DNA of 5,296 bases from Bacteroidota bacterium. Its GTDB lineage: Bacteria; Bacteroidota; Bacteroidia; Chitinophagales; Chitinophagaceae. The translations under genes and the position numbers were made by a program. Shown here in pieces: positions 1 through 5,296 of this stretch. The notes under the pieces are model-generated. The model did no database searches, had not been told where the DNA came from, and saw only the letters and a list, made by a program, of their open reading frames with translations. Location of the stretch: positions 1-5,296 of the forward strand of contig CANGMV010000097.1 in the NCBI GenBank assembly GCA_947454745.1. The letters run 5' to 3'. Every line of letters begins with the position of its first letter. The first letter of the stretch is position 1.

Positions 1-480
1 GCAACAGCTACAAGGGTACAACAAACCGAAGAGAACAATCGTTCTGTAATTGAAAAAGCATTAAAACGAACTTTCTCTCCAGAGTTCTTAAACCGTATCG
101 ACGATGTAATTGTATTCAATTCATTGACTAAAGAGAATATCTATTTAATCATAGATATCATTATGAAGAATGTATTGGGTAGATTGGTCAATTTAGGATT
201 GAATTTGATATTGACCGAAACTGCAAAAGAATTTATTGCAGACAAAGGATATGATGTTCAATTCGGCGCGAGACCATTACATAGAGCTATTCAAAAATAT
301 ATCGAAGACCCATTGGCAGAAGAGATATTAAATGCAAGTGTGAAACAAGGTGATGTATTGATAGGCGATTTAAATGCCGACAAAACAGCGTTGAGTTTTA
401 CTTTGCAAAAGAAGGAAAAAGAAAAAGCGGTTAAAGAACCAAAGGAGCCTAAGGCGCCAAAGGAACCGAAACAGGATTAA
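1..480 (+). CDS. clpC: ATP-dependent Clp protease ATP-binding subunit ClpC, C-terminal part (5' end outside window)
   Basis: This is the last 159 codons of a Hsp100/Clp AAA+ unfoldase, in frame from the first base and ending in TAA. ClpC hexamers unfold proteins in the cytoplasm and, in known systems, thread them into ClpP. The visible part is the end of the second AAA+ module (D2). FSPEFLNRIDD (residues 25-35) carries the D2 arginine-finger Arg at 32. The sensor-2 motif GARPLHRAI begins at residue 89. The signature GYDVQFGARPL followed by IEDPLAEEIL fits ClpC better than ClpB, but the N-terminal and middle domains that would settle this are missing. ClpC proteins usually have about 820-850 residues, so roughly four fifths lies upstream. 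From residue 137 the protein ends in an unusual Lys/Glu/Pro-rich tail (KEP, KEP, KAP, KEP triplets). It converges with the - strand genes and is followed by an intrinsic terminator. Confidence 0.88.
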   Translation, partial: ATATRVQQTEENNRSVIEKALKRTFSPEFLNRIDDVIVFNSLTKENIYLIIDIIMKNVLGRLVNLGLNLILTETAKEFIADKGYDVQFGARPLHRAIQKYIEDPLAEEILNASVKQGDVLIGDLNADKTALSFTLQKKEKEKAVKEPKEPKAPKEPKQD

Positions 481-517
481 TATGTTTTTGTAAACTTGTT
501 ATATACAATCGTTCTTC

Positions 518-558
518 AAAAAAAAGGCTTCGATCTGAAATAGATTCGGGGCCTTTTT
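518..558 (+). terminator. Intrinsic terminator of clpC, probably bidirectional
   Basis: The left arm AAAAAGGCTTCGATCT (521-536), loop GAAAT (537-541) and right arm AGATTCGGGGCCTTTTT (542-558) form a stem of about 16 pairs with one bulged T. Two positions are G-U wobbles when transcribed as + strand but C-A mismatches on the - strand, so the hairpin is tuned to terminate clpC. It also has a run of eight A (518-525), which reads as a U tract on the - strand, so it can plausibly stop ubiX transcription as well. It sits between the convergent clpC and ubiX stop codons. Confidence 0.9.
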
Positions 559-609
559 ATTTGAAAGTAATTATGGTTGTAATGTAGCGTTGTGAATTAC
601 TGTGCTTAA

Positions 610-1170
610 TTATTTCGTGCCCCAACGATAACCTTTGGCATTCAAACCTGCAAGGTCCAAAATTCGATGCACTACCGTAAACGCAACTTCTTCAATGGTT
701 TGAGGTTTGCTATAAAAACTAGGTGTGGCAGGACAAATAATGCCACCTGCTAAAGTAACTGTTTCCATGTTTTTAATATGGATCAAATTATAAGGAGTTT
801 CACGAGCCACTAAAATTAATTTACGACGCTCTTTTAAAATCACATCCGCAGCTCTTGTACTTAAGTCGTCGCTGACACCACTTGCGATTCTACCCAACAT
901 GCCCATACTACAAGGTACCGCAATCATGATATTATATTGAGCCGAACCTGAAGCGAAAGGAGCGTTAAAGTCATTCTTAGCATAAAAAGTAAAAGGGTAG
1001 TTGGTATACTCTTTGTTGCCCAATTCGGTCTCCCAAACAATTTTGGCATTATCGCTCATCACCACACCTACGGCCTCGTATTGGTCCTTCATTTGTACCA
1101 AACTATCCAATAAGCATTTGGCGTAAATGGCGCCACTAGCGCCTGTAATGGAAACGATAATTTTGTTCAT
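610..1170 (-). CDS. ubiX: Flavin prenyltransferase UbiX
   Basis: This cytoplasmic enzyme attaches a dimethylallyl group to FMN to make prenylated FMN, the cofactor of UbiD-family decarboxylases. The 186-residue length matches the family (about 185-210). Family motifs are all present: the N-terminal FMN-binding GASGA (10-14) with Ser12, TE at 48-49, SMGMLGRIASGVSDD (88-102), RAADVILKERR (106-116), RET (123-125), FY (152-153), HRIL (168-171) and the terminal RWG (182-184). By alignment from memory with Pseudomonas UbiX, the functional residues Ser15, Glu49, Arg122, Lys129, Arg139, Glu140, Tyr169 and Arg185 all have identical counterparts. The ATG at 1170 is preferred. A TTG two codons upstream (1176) is in frame but less likely. 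The gene begins 34 bp after the plug-domain gene and may be cotranscribed with it. No UbiD partner is in the window, so the pathway served cannot be told from context. Confidence 0.96.
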   Translation of the reverse strand: MNKIIVSITGASGAIYAKCLLDSLVQMKDQYEAVGVVMSDNAKIVWETELGNKEYTNYPFTFYAKNDFNAPFASGSAQYNIMIAVPCSMGMLGRIASGVSDDLSTRAADVILKERRKLILVARETPYNLIHIKNMETVTLAGGIICPATPSFYSKPQTIEEVAFTVVHRILDLAGLNAKGYRWGTK

Positions 1171-1180
1171 ATTCAATTAA

Positions 1181-1188
1181 CAAAATTA
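1181..1188 (-). promoter_or_regulatory. Possible Bacteroidota -7 box upstream of ubiX
   Basis: On the - strand this reads TAATTTTG, a match to the Bacteroidota -7 consensus TAnnTTTG, ending 10 bases before the ubiX ATG. A TTTG lies 23 bases upstream, at the long end of usual spacing and inside the 3' end of the preceding gene. If real, the transcript would be almost leaderless. An 8-mer of this composition is easily found by chance in such AT-rich DNA, so the call is weak. Confidence 0.22.
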
Positions 1189-1204
1189 AGAAGGAATTGT
1201 TGAA

Positions 1205-2332
1205 TTATTTCCAAATGTAAATATCAGGTGTATAGCCTATAACTTGAAAATTGTATTTTCTGGTACTGTTTTCGGTATAATAGGAGCCTCGCTTAGTATA
1301 AATTGCAATGGCACCATTGCCTGTAGGTCCACCGCCCATGGGGGAGAATACTTTTACCATTGCAATATCATTAGTATTCACATAACTAGCCATTTCGTTA
1401 TCCACTTTAAACTCATCTAAATATATGTCCACATTGCTTTCTCTCCATTTTAAAGCATAGTTGCCAGTTGCTTCTCTGCTCACTTTTAAACCAGCAATCT
1501 TGCCTTGTAGAAAACTAAAAATATCTGTTGCATTGCCAATTTGAGTGCCCTCAATGCCATCAAAAATTTGAGGAGATCCAAACTTAAATAACCCCGAAGC
1601 ATACTCTTCATCAAATAGTTCTACTTTTTTCTTGATCAATGATTTAACAGTTACTTCATTAAGTGTGAATTTTTTATTTTCATTTAAATCAAACTTGTAA
1701 TTTGTAATTTGGGCTGTATCAATTTTAGGATCTATTTTGCCAATGGAAATAAATTCAGTGATCTTGGCAATGGGAGTGAATGTGCTATCAAGATAGTTCT
1801 CAATATCAATATAAAGATGTTGATTTTTTTTGCCAATTTCTGAAAATACGATTCGGGCAGTATCTTCAAAAATCATTTTTGGTGTACTAAAATAACCAGC
1901 AGGTGTTGGACTTAAAAAACCAATATAAGAGTCTTTGTTTTTAGTCAGTAATAAATAGTTATATCCTTTTGATTTTTCATCATAATCTTTGATTTTCCCC
2001 TTTACGCTTAAAAAATTATTTTGAAGTAAAAAGGTAACAGCATATCTGCCTTCCGGAATAAGATCCCCGATAACAATGCCAGGAGTGGCATTTCCATTTA
2101 TTAATGGGTACCTGAATTTCCATTGATGCTTAGTTTCAACGTTTTCTATCACTACATTTAGCGTGATTTTAGATTTTGTAGGATTGTCAAATTTGTAATC
2201 GCATTCAAAAAACAAAGTGTCTTTTCTTTTTAGTTCATGCTTTTCGATATTGATTAAAAGGGTGTCTGCATTTGACGCAATTGCGCATAAAGACATGAAA
2301 AGCGAAATAAATAAAAAGTATAATTTATGCAT
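1205..2332 (-). CDS. Secreted protein with C-terminal TonB-receptor plug-like domain, no beta-barrel
   Basis: This is a 375-residue exported protein. Residues 1-22 form a signal peptide: Lys3, a hydrophobic core, and a likely signal peptidase I cut near ASNA-D. There is no lipobox, since the Cys16 context is MSLC. Residues 23-115 look like a beta-sandwich of the macroglobulin MG2 type. Residues 135-215 are a second beta-rich segment. A basic linker beginning LNEVTVK and including DEEYASGLF leads to the plug-like part (222-348). There DIFSFLQGKIAGLKV corresponds to the receptor pattern of a sub-barrel helix plus strand, and IYLDEFKVD followed by NDIAMVKVFSP and GNGAIAIYTKRG matches the usual YVDG, NDIESIEVLKD and GANGVILITTKRG series. 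Unlike SusC/TonB receptors there is no 22-strand barrel. Barrel-less plug proteins with this arrangement are known in Bacteroidota, without an established function. The ATG at 2332 gives a clean signal peptide; an in-frame TTG seven codons upstream does not improve it. Specific role unknown. Confidence 0.82.
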   Translation of the reverse strand: MHKLYFLFISLFMSLCAIASNADTLLINIEKHELKRKDTLFFECDYKFDNPTKSKITLNVVIENVETKHQWKFRYPLINGNATPGIVIGDLIPEGRYAVTFLLQNNFLSVKGKIKDYDEKSKGYNYLLLTKNKDSYIGFLSPTPAGYFSTPKMIFEDTARIVFSEIGKKNQHLYIDIENYLDSTFTPIAKITEFISIGKIDPKIDTAQITNYKFDLNENKKFTLNEVTVKSLIKKKVELFDEEYASGLFKFGSPQIFDGIEGTQIGNATDIFSFLQGKIAGLKVSREATGNYALKWRESNVDIYLDEFKVDNEMASYVNTNDIAMVKVFSPMGGGPTGNGAIAIYTKRGSYYTENSTRKYNFQVIGYTPDIYIWK

Positions 2333-2350
2333 TGAACGTGTTTTATAAAA

Positions 2351-2358
2351 CAAATGTA
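2351..2358 (-). promoter_or_regulatory. Candidate -7 promoter element for the plug-domain gene
   Basis: On the - strand this reads TACATTTG, an exact match to the Bacteroidota -7 consensus TAnnTTTG, 18 bases before the ATG at 2332. That would give a leader of about a dozen bases. No convincing TTG/TTTG -33 element is seen 17-23 bases upstream, where the DNA is A-rich instead. Position directly before the gene and after the terminator of the preceding gene supports it. Confidence 0.4.
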
Positions 2359-2472
2359 ATTTTTAAGTTTAATAATTTTTGTGTTTTTAAACTCGGGTCT
2401 ATGTATTTATTTTTTTACTATAGGTTTGCTGATAAGTAATTAGATTGTTTTCTAAATACCCGTCATCATTGT
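2359..2472. other. Intergenic spacer, no gene seen
   Basis: This is the AT-rich remainder of the 210-bp gap between the phosphorylase-family gene and the plug-domain gene. I see no open reading frame with coding character, no RNA gene fold and no strong hairpin. It holds A- and T-runs that could serve as an UP-like region for the downstream promoter. Confidence 0.5.
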
Positions 2473-2510
2473 TTATAAAACAAAATCCCCTCGATTGCTC
2501 GAAGGGATTT
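2473..2510 (-). terminator. Intrinsic terminator of the phosphorylase-family gene
   Basis: Read on the - strand, AAATCCCTTCGA, loop GCAA, then TCGAGGGGATTT form a 12-pair stem (2483-2510) with one G-U wobble, followed by TGTTTTAT. On the + strand the wobble becomes a C-A mismatch, and the flanking T-rich run is on the correct side only for - strand transcription. It begins 32 bp after the stop codon of the upstream gene. Confidence 0.88.
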
Positions 2511-2542
2511 GAAAAGGGAAGGATACATTTAATATCTTGAAA

Positions 2543-4198
2543 CTAGATTTTGTACATTTTTTCGTAGTACTCCTCAGCCATTCTATTACTATCAAATTGG
2601 AAACGTACATCACGCATGCCATTCTTAGTAATTGAACGCCATGTATCACGATTTTCATAATACATAGGTACAATCTCGTTTTCTAATATTTTATATAATT
2701 CATCTAAATCATAATCATCTTGCTCCTGCGTGCTCATGTTACCGTAATCGGCCTTTGGCACAACGAAACCATTGTTGCCATGGTTCACGAACTCTGGAAT
2801 CCATCCGTCGTCGGTAGAAAAGTTAACGGCACCATTCATGGCAGCAGTCATTCCTGAAGTACCAGATGCTTCTCTTGGAACACGTGGGTTATTTAACCAA
2901 ACGTCCGAAGCTTGCTTCATACGCTTGCTTAATCCTAATTCATATCCAATCAAAACCGCAACATTGTTATAGTTCTTACTTAAATGAACCAAGTTATTGA
3001 ATTGAGAAATTGCAGGATAGTCAACAGGGTAAGGTTTTCCAGCAAAAATAATTTGAACCGGGTGCTTTAGGTTGCCTAATAATTTTTCGAAACGTTCTAA
3101 ATCCCATGAAAGGAAATCGGCACGCTTGTAACCAGCAAAACGTCTTGCCCAAACAATAGTTAAAACATTTGGATCAAATACTTTACCTGTTTGATCAGCT
3201 ACAATTTCGAATGCACGCTTTTTCAAATACATTTTACGATCGTCAAAACCAGCATCGTCATTTGCTTCTGCAAATTTATACAATTGCTTGTCGGCCCAAT
3301 AGCGCCAGTTTTGTGCATTGGTAATATGATCGATTGGGCAGATGCCTTCGTATTTGCCCCACATTTCACGACTTACATGTCCGTGTAATTCAGAAACACC
3401 GTTTGCTTTACGTGCAAAACGAAGTGCTGCTAAAGAGTGGTTGAATTGATCGTCATGTATGCCAGTCAATTTTCTTACTTCGTCAATGCTCAAGCCGCAG
3501 AAATAACCCATTTTATGACATAAATAAATGTCATGCTTTTCGTTACCTGCTTCTTCGGGAGTATGAGTAGTAAATACCAAACGCTTTTTAACTTCGTCTA
3601 ATGATTTGTATTTATTTAATAAGTAGAATGCACTTGAAAAACCATGTGCCTCATTTAAGTGATACACTTCTGGTTCGAAATTTAATTCGTCAATCAACTT
3701 TGCACCACCCACACCTAATAAAATGAACTGTGCGACTTTAGTAGCTACGTTTGCATCATATAAACGGTGCGTAATAGTTTGAGATACATAATCGTTCTCA
3801 GGTAAGTCGGTACTTAATAAGAACAATGGTGCACTACAAAATGTGTTAGGTGCTAAGTAATATGCTTTCACCCAAACCGGATGATCATGAATCATAATCT
3901 GATACTTAATACCAGTATCTTCCAGGAAGCTATACATCTTCTCCATGAAAGTCACTTGTAAAGTTTGATCCTGATTTCTTGCTTGGTCATAATAACCATA
4001 TTTCCAAAGGATACCAACACCAATCATATTTTGATTTAGTTCGTAAGCACTTCTTAAATGTGATCCAGCTAAAAATCCTAATCCACCACTGTAAATTTTT
4101 AAAGGTTGGTGGATTGCAAATTCCATAGAAAAGTAAGCTGCCTTTTTCTTAAACTGTTCGTTTATTTTGTATGGCACCTGGTAATTTCTAAAACTCAT
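2543..4198 (-). CDS. glgP: Alpha-glucan phosphorylase-family protein (GT35), PLP lysine replaced by threonine
   Basis: Family members cleave alpha-1,4-glucans with phosphate to give glucose-1-phosphate, using pyridoxal phosphate (PLP). This is the short form related to archaeal/thermophile phosphorylases: 551 residues against about 800-850 for classical enzymes. Visible motifs are SGGLG (37-41), HLNEAHG (180-186), THTPEEAGNE (211-220), ARRFAGYKR (351-359), GKPYPVDY (387-394), NPRVPREASGTSGM (437-450) and MNG (454-456). Compared with rabbit muscle phosphorylase, Arg569 and Lys574 (phosphate contacts) correspond to Arg353 and Lys358, and Glu672 to Glu443. However, Lys680, which forms the Schiff base with PLP, corresponds to Thr451 (codon ACT), so activity as a normal phosphorylase is uncertain. 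The ATG at 4198 is chosen because MSFRNYQVPY starts the conserved region; an in-frame ATG at 4264 would add 22 residues across an inverted repeat. The gene ends at its own terminator. No glycogen synthase or branching enzyme is nearby. The family call is firm; the symbol and activity are not. Confidence 0.9.
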   Translation of the reverse strand: MSFRNYQVPYKINEQFKKKAAYFSMEFAIHQPLKIYSGGLGFLAGSHLRSAYELNQNMIGVGILWKYGYYDQARNQDQTLQVTFMEKMYSFLEDTGIKYQIMIHDHPVWVKAYYLAPNTFCSAPLFLLSTDLPENDYVSQTITHRLYDANVATKVAQFILLGVGGAKLIDELNFEPEVYHLNEAHGFSSAFYLLNKYKSLDEVKKRLVFTTHTPEEAGNEKHDIYLCHKMGYFCGLSIDEVRKLTGIHDDQFNHSLAALRFARKANGVSELHGHVSREMWGKYEGICPIDHITNAQNWRYWADKQLYKFAEANDDAGFDDRKMYLKKRAFEIVADQTGKVFDPNVLTIVWARRFAGYKRADFLSWDLERFEKLLGNLKHPVQIIFAGKPYPVDYPAISQFNNLVHLSKNYNNVAVLIGYELGLSKRMKQASDVWLNNPRVPREASGTSGMTAAMNGAVNFSTDDGWIPEFVNHGNNGFVVPKADYGNMSTQEQDDYDLDELYKILENEIVPMYYENRDTWRSITKNGMRDVRFQFDSNRMAEEYYEKMYKI

Positions 4199-4240
4199 AG
4201 TTAGGGCGTTTGTTAATTTGTGTGCAATATAATGGTATTT

Positions 4241-4270
4241 ACCTAAAATGTACTTAATACACATTTAGGT
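4241..4270. repeat. Imperfect inverted repeat upstream of the phosphorylase-family gene, possible operator
   Basis: ACCTAAAATGT (4241-4251) and ACATTTAGGT (4261-4270) are inverted copies of ten matching bases with one extra A in the left arm, separated by nine bases. Within them lies a smaller nested symmetry, TGTA-CTTAA-TACA. There is no U tract after it on either strand, so it is not a good terminator for the upstream lipoprotein gene. Its place, 43-72 bases before the ATG at 4198 and overlapping a possible -7 box, suits a repressor or activator site. No specific regulator is recognised. Confidence 0.4.
4245..4252 (-). promoter_or_regulatory. Weak candidate -7 box for the phosphorylase-family gene
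   Basis: On the - strand this reads TACATTTT, seven of eight bases as in TAnnTTTG, lying inside one arm of the inverted repeat at 4241-4270. It would give a leader of about 40 bases. No -33 element at proper spacing is clear; the nearest TTG is 26 bases upstream. Confidence 0.2.
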
Positions 4271-4305
4271 GTGAATAACAATCGTTTGCAATGCCCTTTT
4301 GTGGA

Positions 4306-5253
4306 TTATTTCTTCTTTTTAGCCTTCCTTTTTCGGTCGTAATTGTCATTAAAATAACAAGTCATTCCGCGGTGATTTCCGCAATTTCCGTCTTCTTTTA
4401 TACGAACTGAATTGCCTACGATACTAAAATGGATGATACAAGGATCTCCTTTTTCGTTATAGGTAGCTATGTTTTTATTAAAATTCAATATGCCCTTTAA
4501 TTCACCTACACAGGCACCATCGCGTTTTTCGAAATGCATAAAAAACTGGTACTTGTTAGGATTGCCATGGTCGCGTAAAGCAATAAAATTTTTAGCGTCC
4601 GAGCCATAGTCTCCACTGTACATATTGCTGGTAGCTAATGTGTCAATTGGATTGATGACTATTTTATTTTCAGGTTTTTTATTGCTGTCAAAATAAATAA
4701 GACGGAAACTACTGTCGGTATAAGCCCAACCTTTTTTCTCATAAGTGAGCACATTGTCGTTGCCCATTTTATTTTCTTCGACTAAGAAAGAGGGTTCTTT
4801 ATTAATAGCAAGTGATTTGCCGTATAGTCTTGAATTTTTATTTTCATCCGAAAAGTCGGTAATGATTTTGTAATCTAAGTACTTATTTTTTTTGCTAAAA
4901 ACAACTACTGCTATTTCCTGTTTTTTAGGATGTTGCACATTTAAAAGCAAGTAATACTCTGTTTCTTTTTCGATACGTATTAATGGATGAATTAATGCCT
5001 TGTTGTTTTTTGAATCAATAATATTTTCAACCACCGAATCAGGGACAAATTGAGCCAATGCTTTACTGCCAATGGTTAGGGTATCGCTAAAACGTTTTAA
5101 GTTGGTATCTGAAATCCTTACCGGCAACTCAGTTGCTTTAAATGCTTTATTAAAGTCATTTATTTTAATGGGGGTATTACCCGACATATCGGTCTTTTTT
5201 TCGCCACAAGCCATCAATATGCAGGATAATCCTATAAAGTACCATTTACGCAT
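4306..5253 (-). CDS. Hypothetical lipoprotein with four-cysteine C-terminal domain
   Basis: This is a 315-residue protein that I cannot assign to a named family. The N-terminus (MRKWYFIGLSCILMAC) is a lipoprotein signal peptide with lipobox LMAC, so Cys16 should be lipidated and the protein anchored in the cell envelope. Residues 17-22 (GEKKTD) do not clearly match a surface-export signal. Residues about 30-225 are beta-rich and lack cysteine. The last part (about 238-305) is distinct: Cys248, Cys272, Cys291 and Cys299 in the order GACVGELKG, GDPC, DGNCGNHRG and TCYF, alternating with beta-strand-like segments. That suggests a small disulfide-stabilised beta domain; small envelope inhibitor or lysozyme-inhibitor-like folds are a loose guess. 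The protein ends in a basic tail (KRKAKKKK). The start at 5253 is the only one giving the complete signal peptide. The gene lies 107 bp upstream of the phosphorylase-family gene in the same direction, and its promoter is probably at or beyond the window edge. Confidence 0.72.
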   Translation of the reverse strand: MRKWYFIGLSCILMACGEKKTDMSGNTPIKINDFNKAFKATELPVRISDTNLKRFSDTLTIGSKALAQFVPDSVVENIIDSKNNKALIHPLIRIEKETEYYLLLNVQHPKKQEIAVVVFSKKNKYLDYKIITDFSDENKNSRLYGKSLAINKEPSFLVEENKMGNDNVLTYEKKGWAYTDSSFRLIYFDSNKKPENKIVINPIDTLATSNMYSGDYGSDAKNFIALRDHGNPNKYQFFMHFEKRDGACVGELKGILNFNKNIATYNEKGDPCIIHFSIVGNSVRIKEDGNCGNHRGMTCYFNDNYDRKRKAKKKK

Positions 5254-5296
5254 TCGGTAGTTTTTGTTAAAATTAGACTATCAAACTGAGTTACAC

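Noticed and set aside
2341..2350. The perfect ten-base palindrome TTTTATAAAA as an operator
   Set aside because: It is a short A/T-only palindrome, expected by chance in this composition; no second half-site or spacing pattern supports binding.
2333..2353. A TTG start adding seven residues to the plug-domain protein
   Set aside because: It would place MFYKTRS ahead of a complete signal peptide and would start inside the candidate -7 box; the ATG at 2332 is simpler.
2473..2673. A 66-codon open frame on the - strand overlapping the end of the phosphorylase-family gene
   Set aside because: It overlaps the strongly conserved phosphorylase coding sequence in another frame, runs through the terminator hairpin and has no recognisable protein features.
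2772..2972. A 66-codon open frame on the + strand
   Set aside because: It is antisense to the active-site region of the phosphorylase-family gene; its openness follows from that gene's codon pattern.
3191..3388. A 65-codon open frame on the + strand
   Set aside because: It is antisense to the middle of the phosphorylase-family gene, with no promoter or family resemblance.
4199..4264. A 22-residue N-terminal extension of the phosphorylase-family protein from the ATG at 4264
   Set aside because: The extension has no family resemblance and runs through an inverted repeat, while the ATG at 4198 directly starts the conserved MSFRNYQVPY region.
4241..4270. The inverted repeat as a terminator for the lipoprotein gene
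   Set aside because: The arms are AT-rich and weak, and no run of T follows on the - strand, so it does not look like an intrinsic terminator.
5072..5260. A 62-codon open frame on the + strand
   Set aside because: It is antisense to the signal peptide and N-terminal part of the lipoprotein gene, and nothing supports expression.

Overview
The window looks like an ordinary chromosomal stretch of a Bacteroidota (Bacteroidetes) genome, most plausibly a Chitinophagaceae-like lineage. The evidence is AT-rich DNA, A-rich leaders without clear Shine-Dalgarno sequences, TAnnTTTG-type -7 boxes, a secreted protein carrying a TonB-receptor plug-like domain, and a short GT35 phosphorylase-family protein. 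The family-level placement is inference from protein style, not from a marker gene.

Layout: the + strand enters at the left edge with the last 159 codons of a ClpC-type AAA+ unfoldase (1-480), followed by a strong intrinsic terminator (518-558). Everything else lies on the - strand and converges on clpC. Read 5'->3' on that strand the order is: a lipoprotein of unknown function (4306-5253), a 107-bp gap with an imperfect inverted repeat, a GT35 alpha-glucan phosphorylase-family protein (2543-4198), an intrinsic terminator (2473-2510), a 210-bp spacer with a candidate promoter, a secreted plug-domain protein (1205-2332), and 34 bp later the flavin prenyltransferase UbiX (610-1170). The plug-domain gene and ubiX could share a transcript. 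The phosphorylase-family gene ends at its own terminator and so forms a separate unit, perhaps shared with the lipoprotein gene.

The genes do not form one obvious pathway: protein quality control, prenyl-FMN cofactor synthesis, storage-glucan metabolism and two envelope proteins. There is no CRISPR array, tRNA, rRNA, insertion sequence or phage signature.

The most interesting observation is in the phosphorylase-family protein. The surrounding active-site motifs are well conserved, including the counterparts of the phosphate-binding Arg and Lys, but the position of the invariant PLP-binding lysine is threonine (Thr451, codon ACT at 2846-2848). This makes it doubtful that the protein is a standard PLP-dependent phosphorylase. 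Secondary points are the barrel-less plug protein, the four-cysteine C-terminal domain of the lipoprotein, the Lys/Glu/Pro tail on ClpC, and an inverted repeat overlapping a possible phosphorylase-gene promoter.
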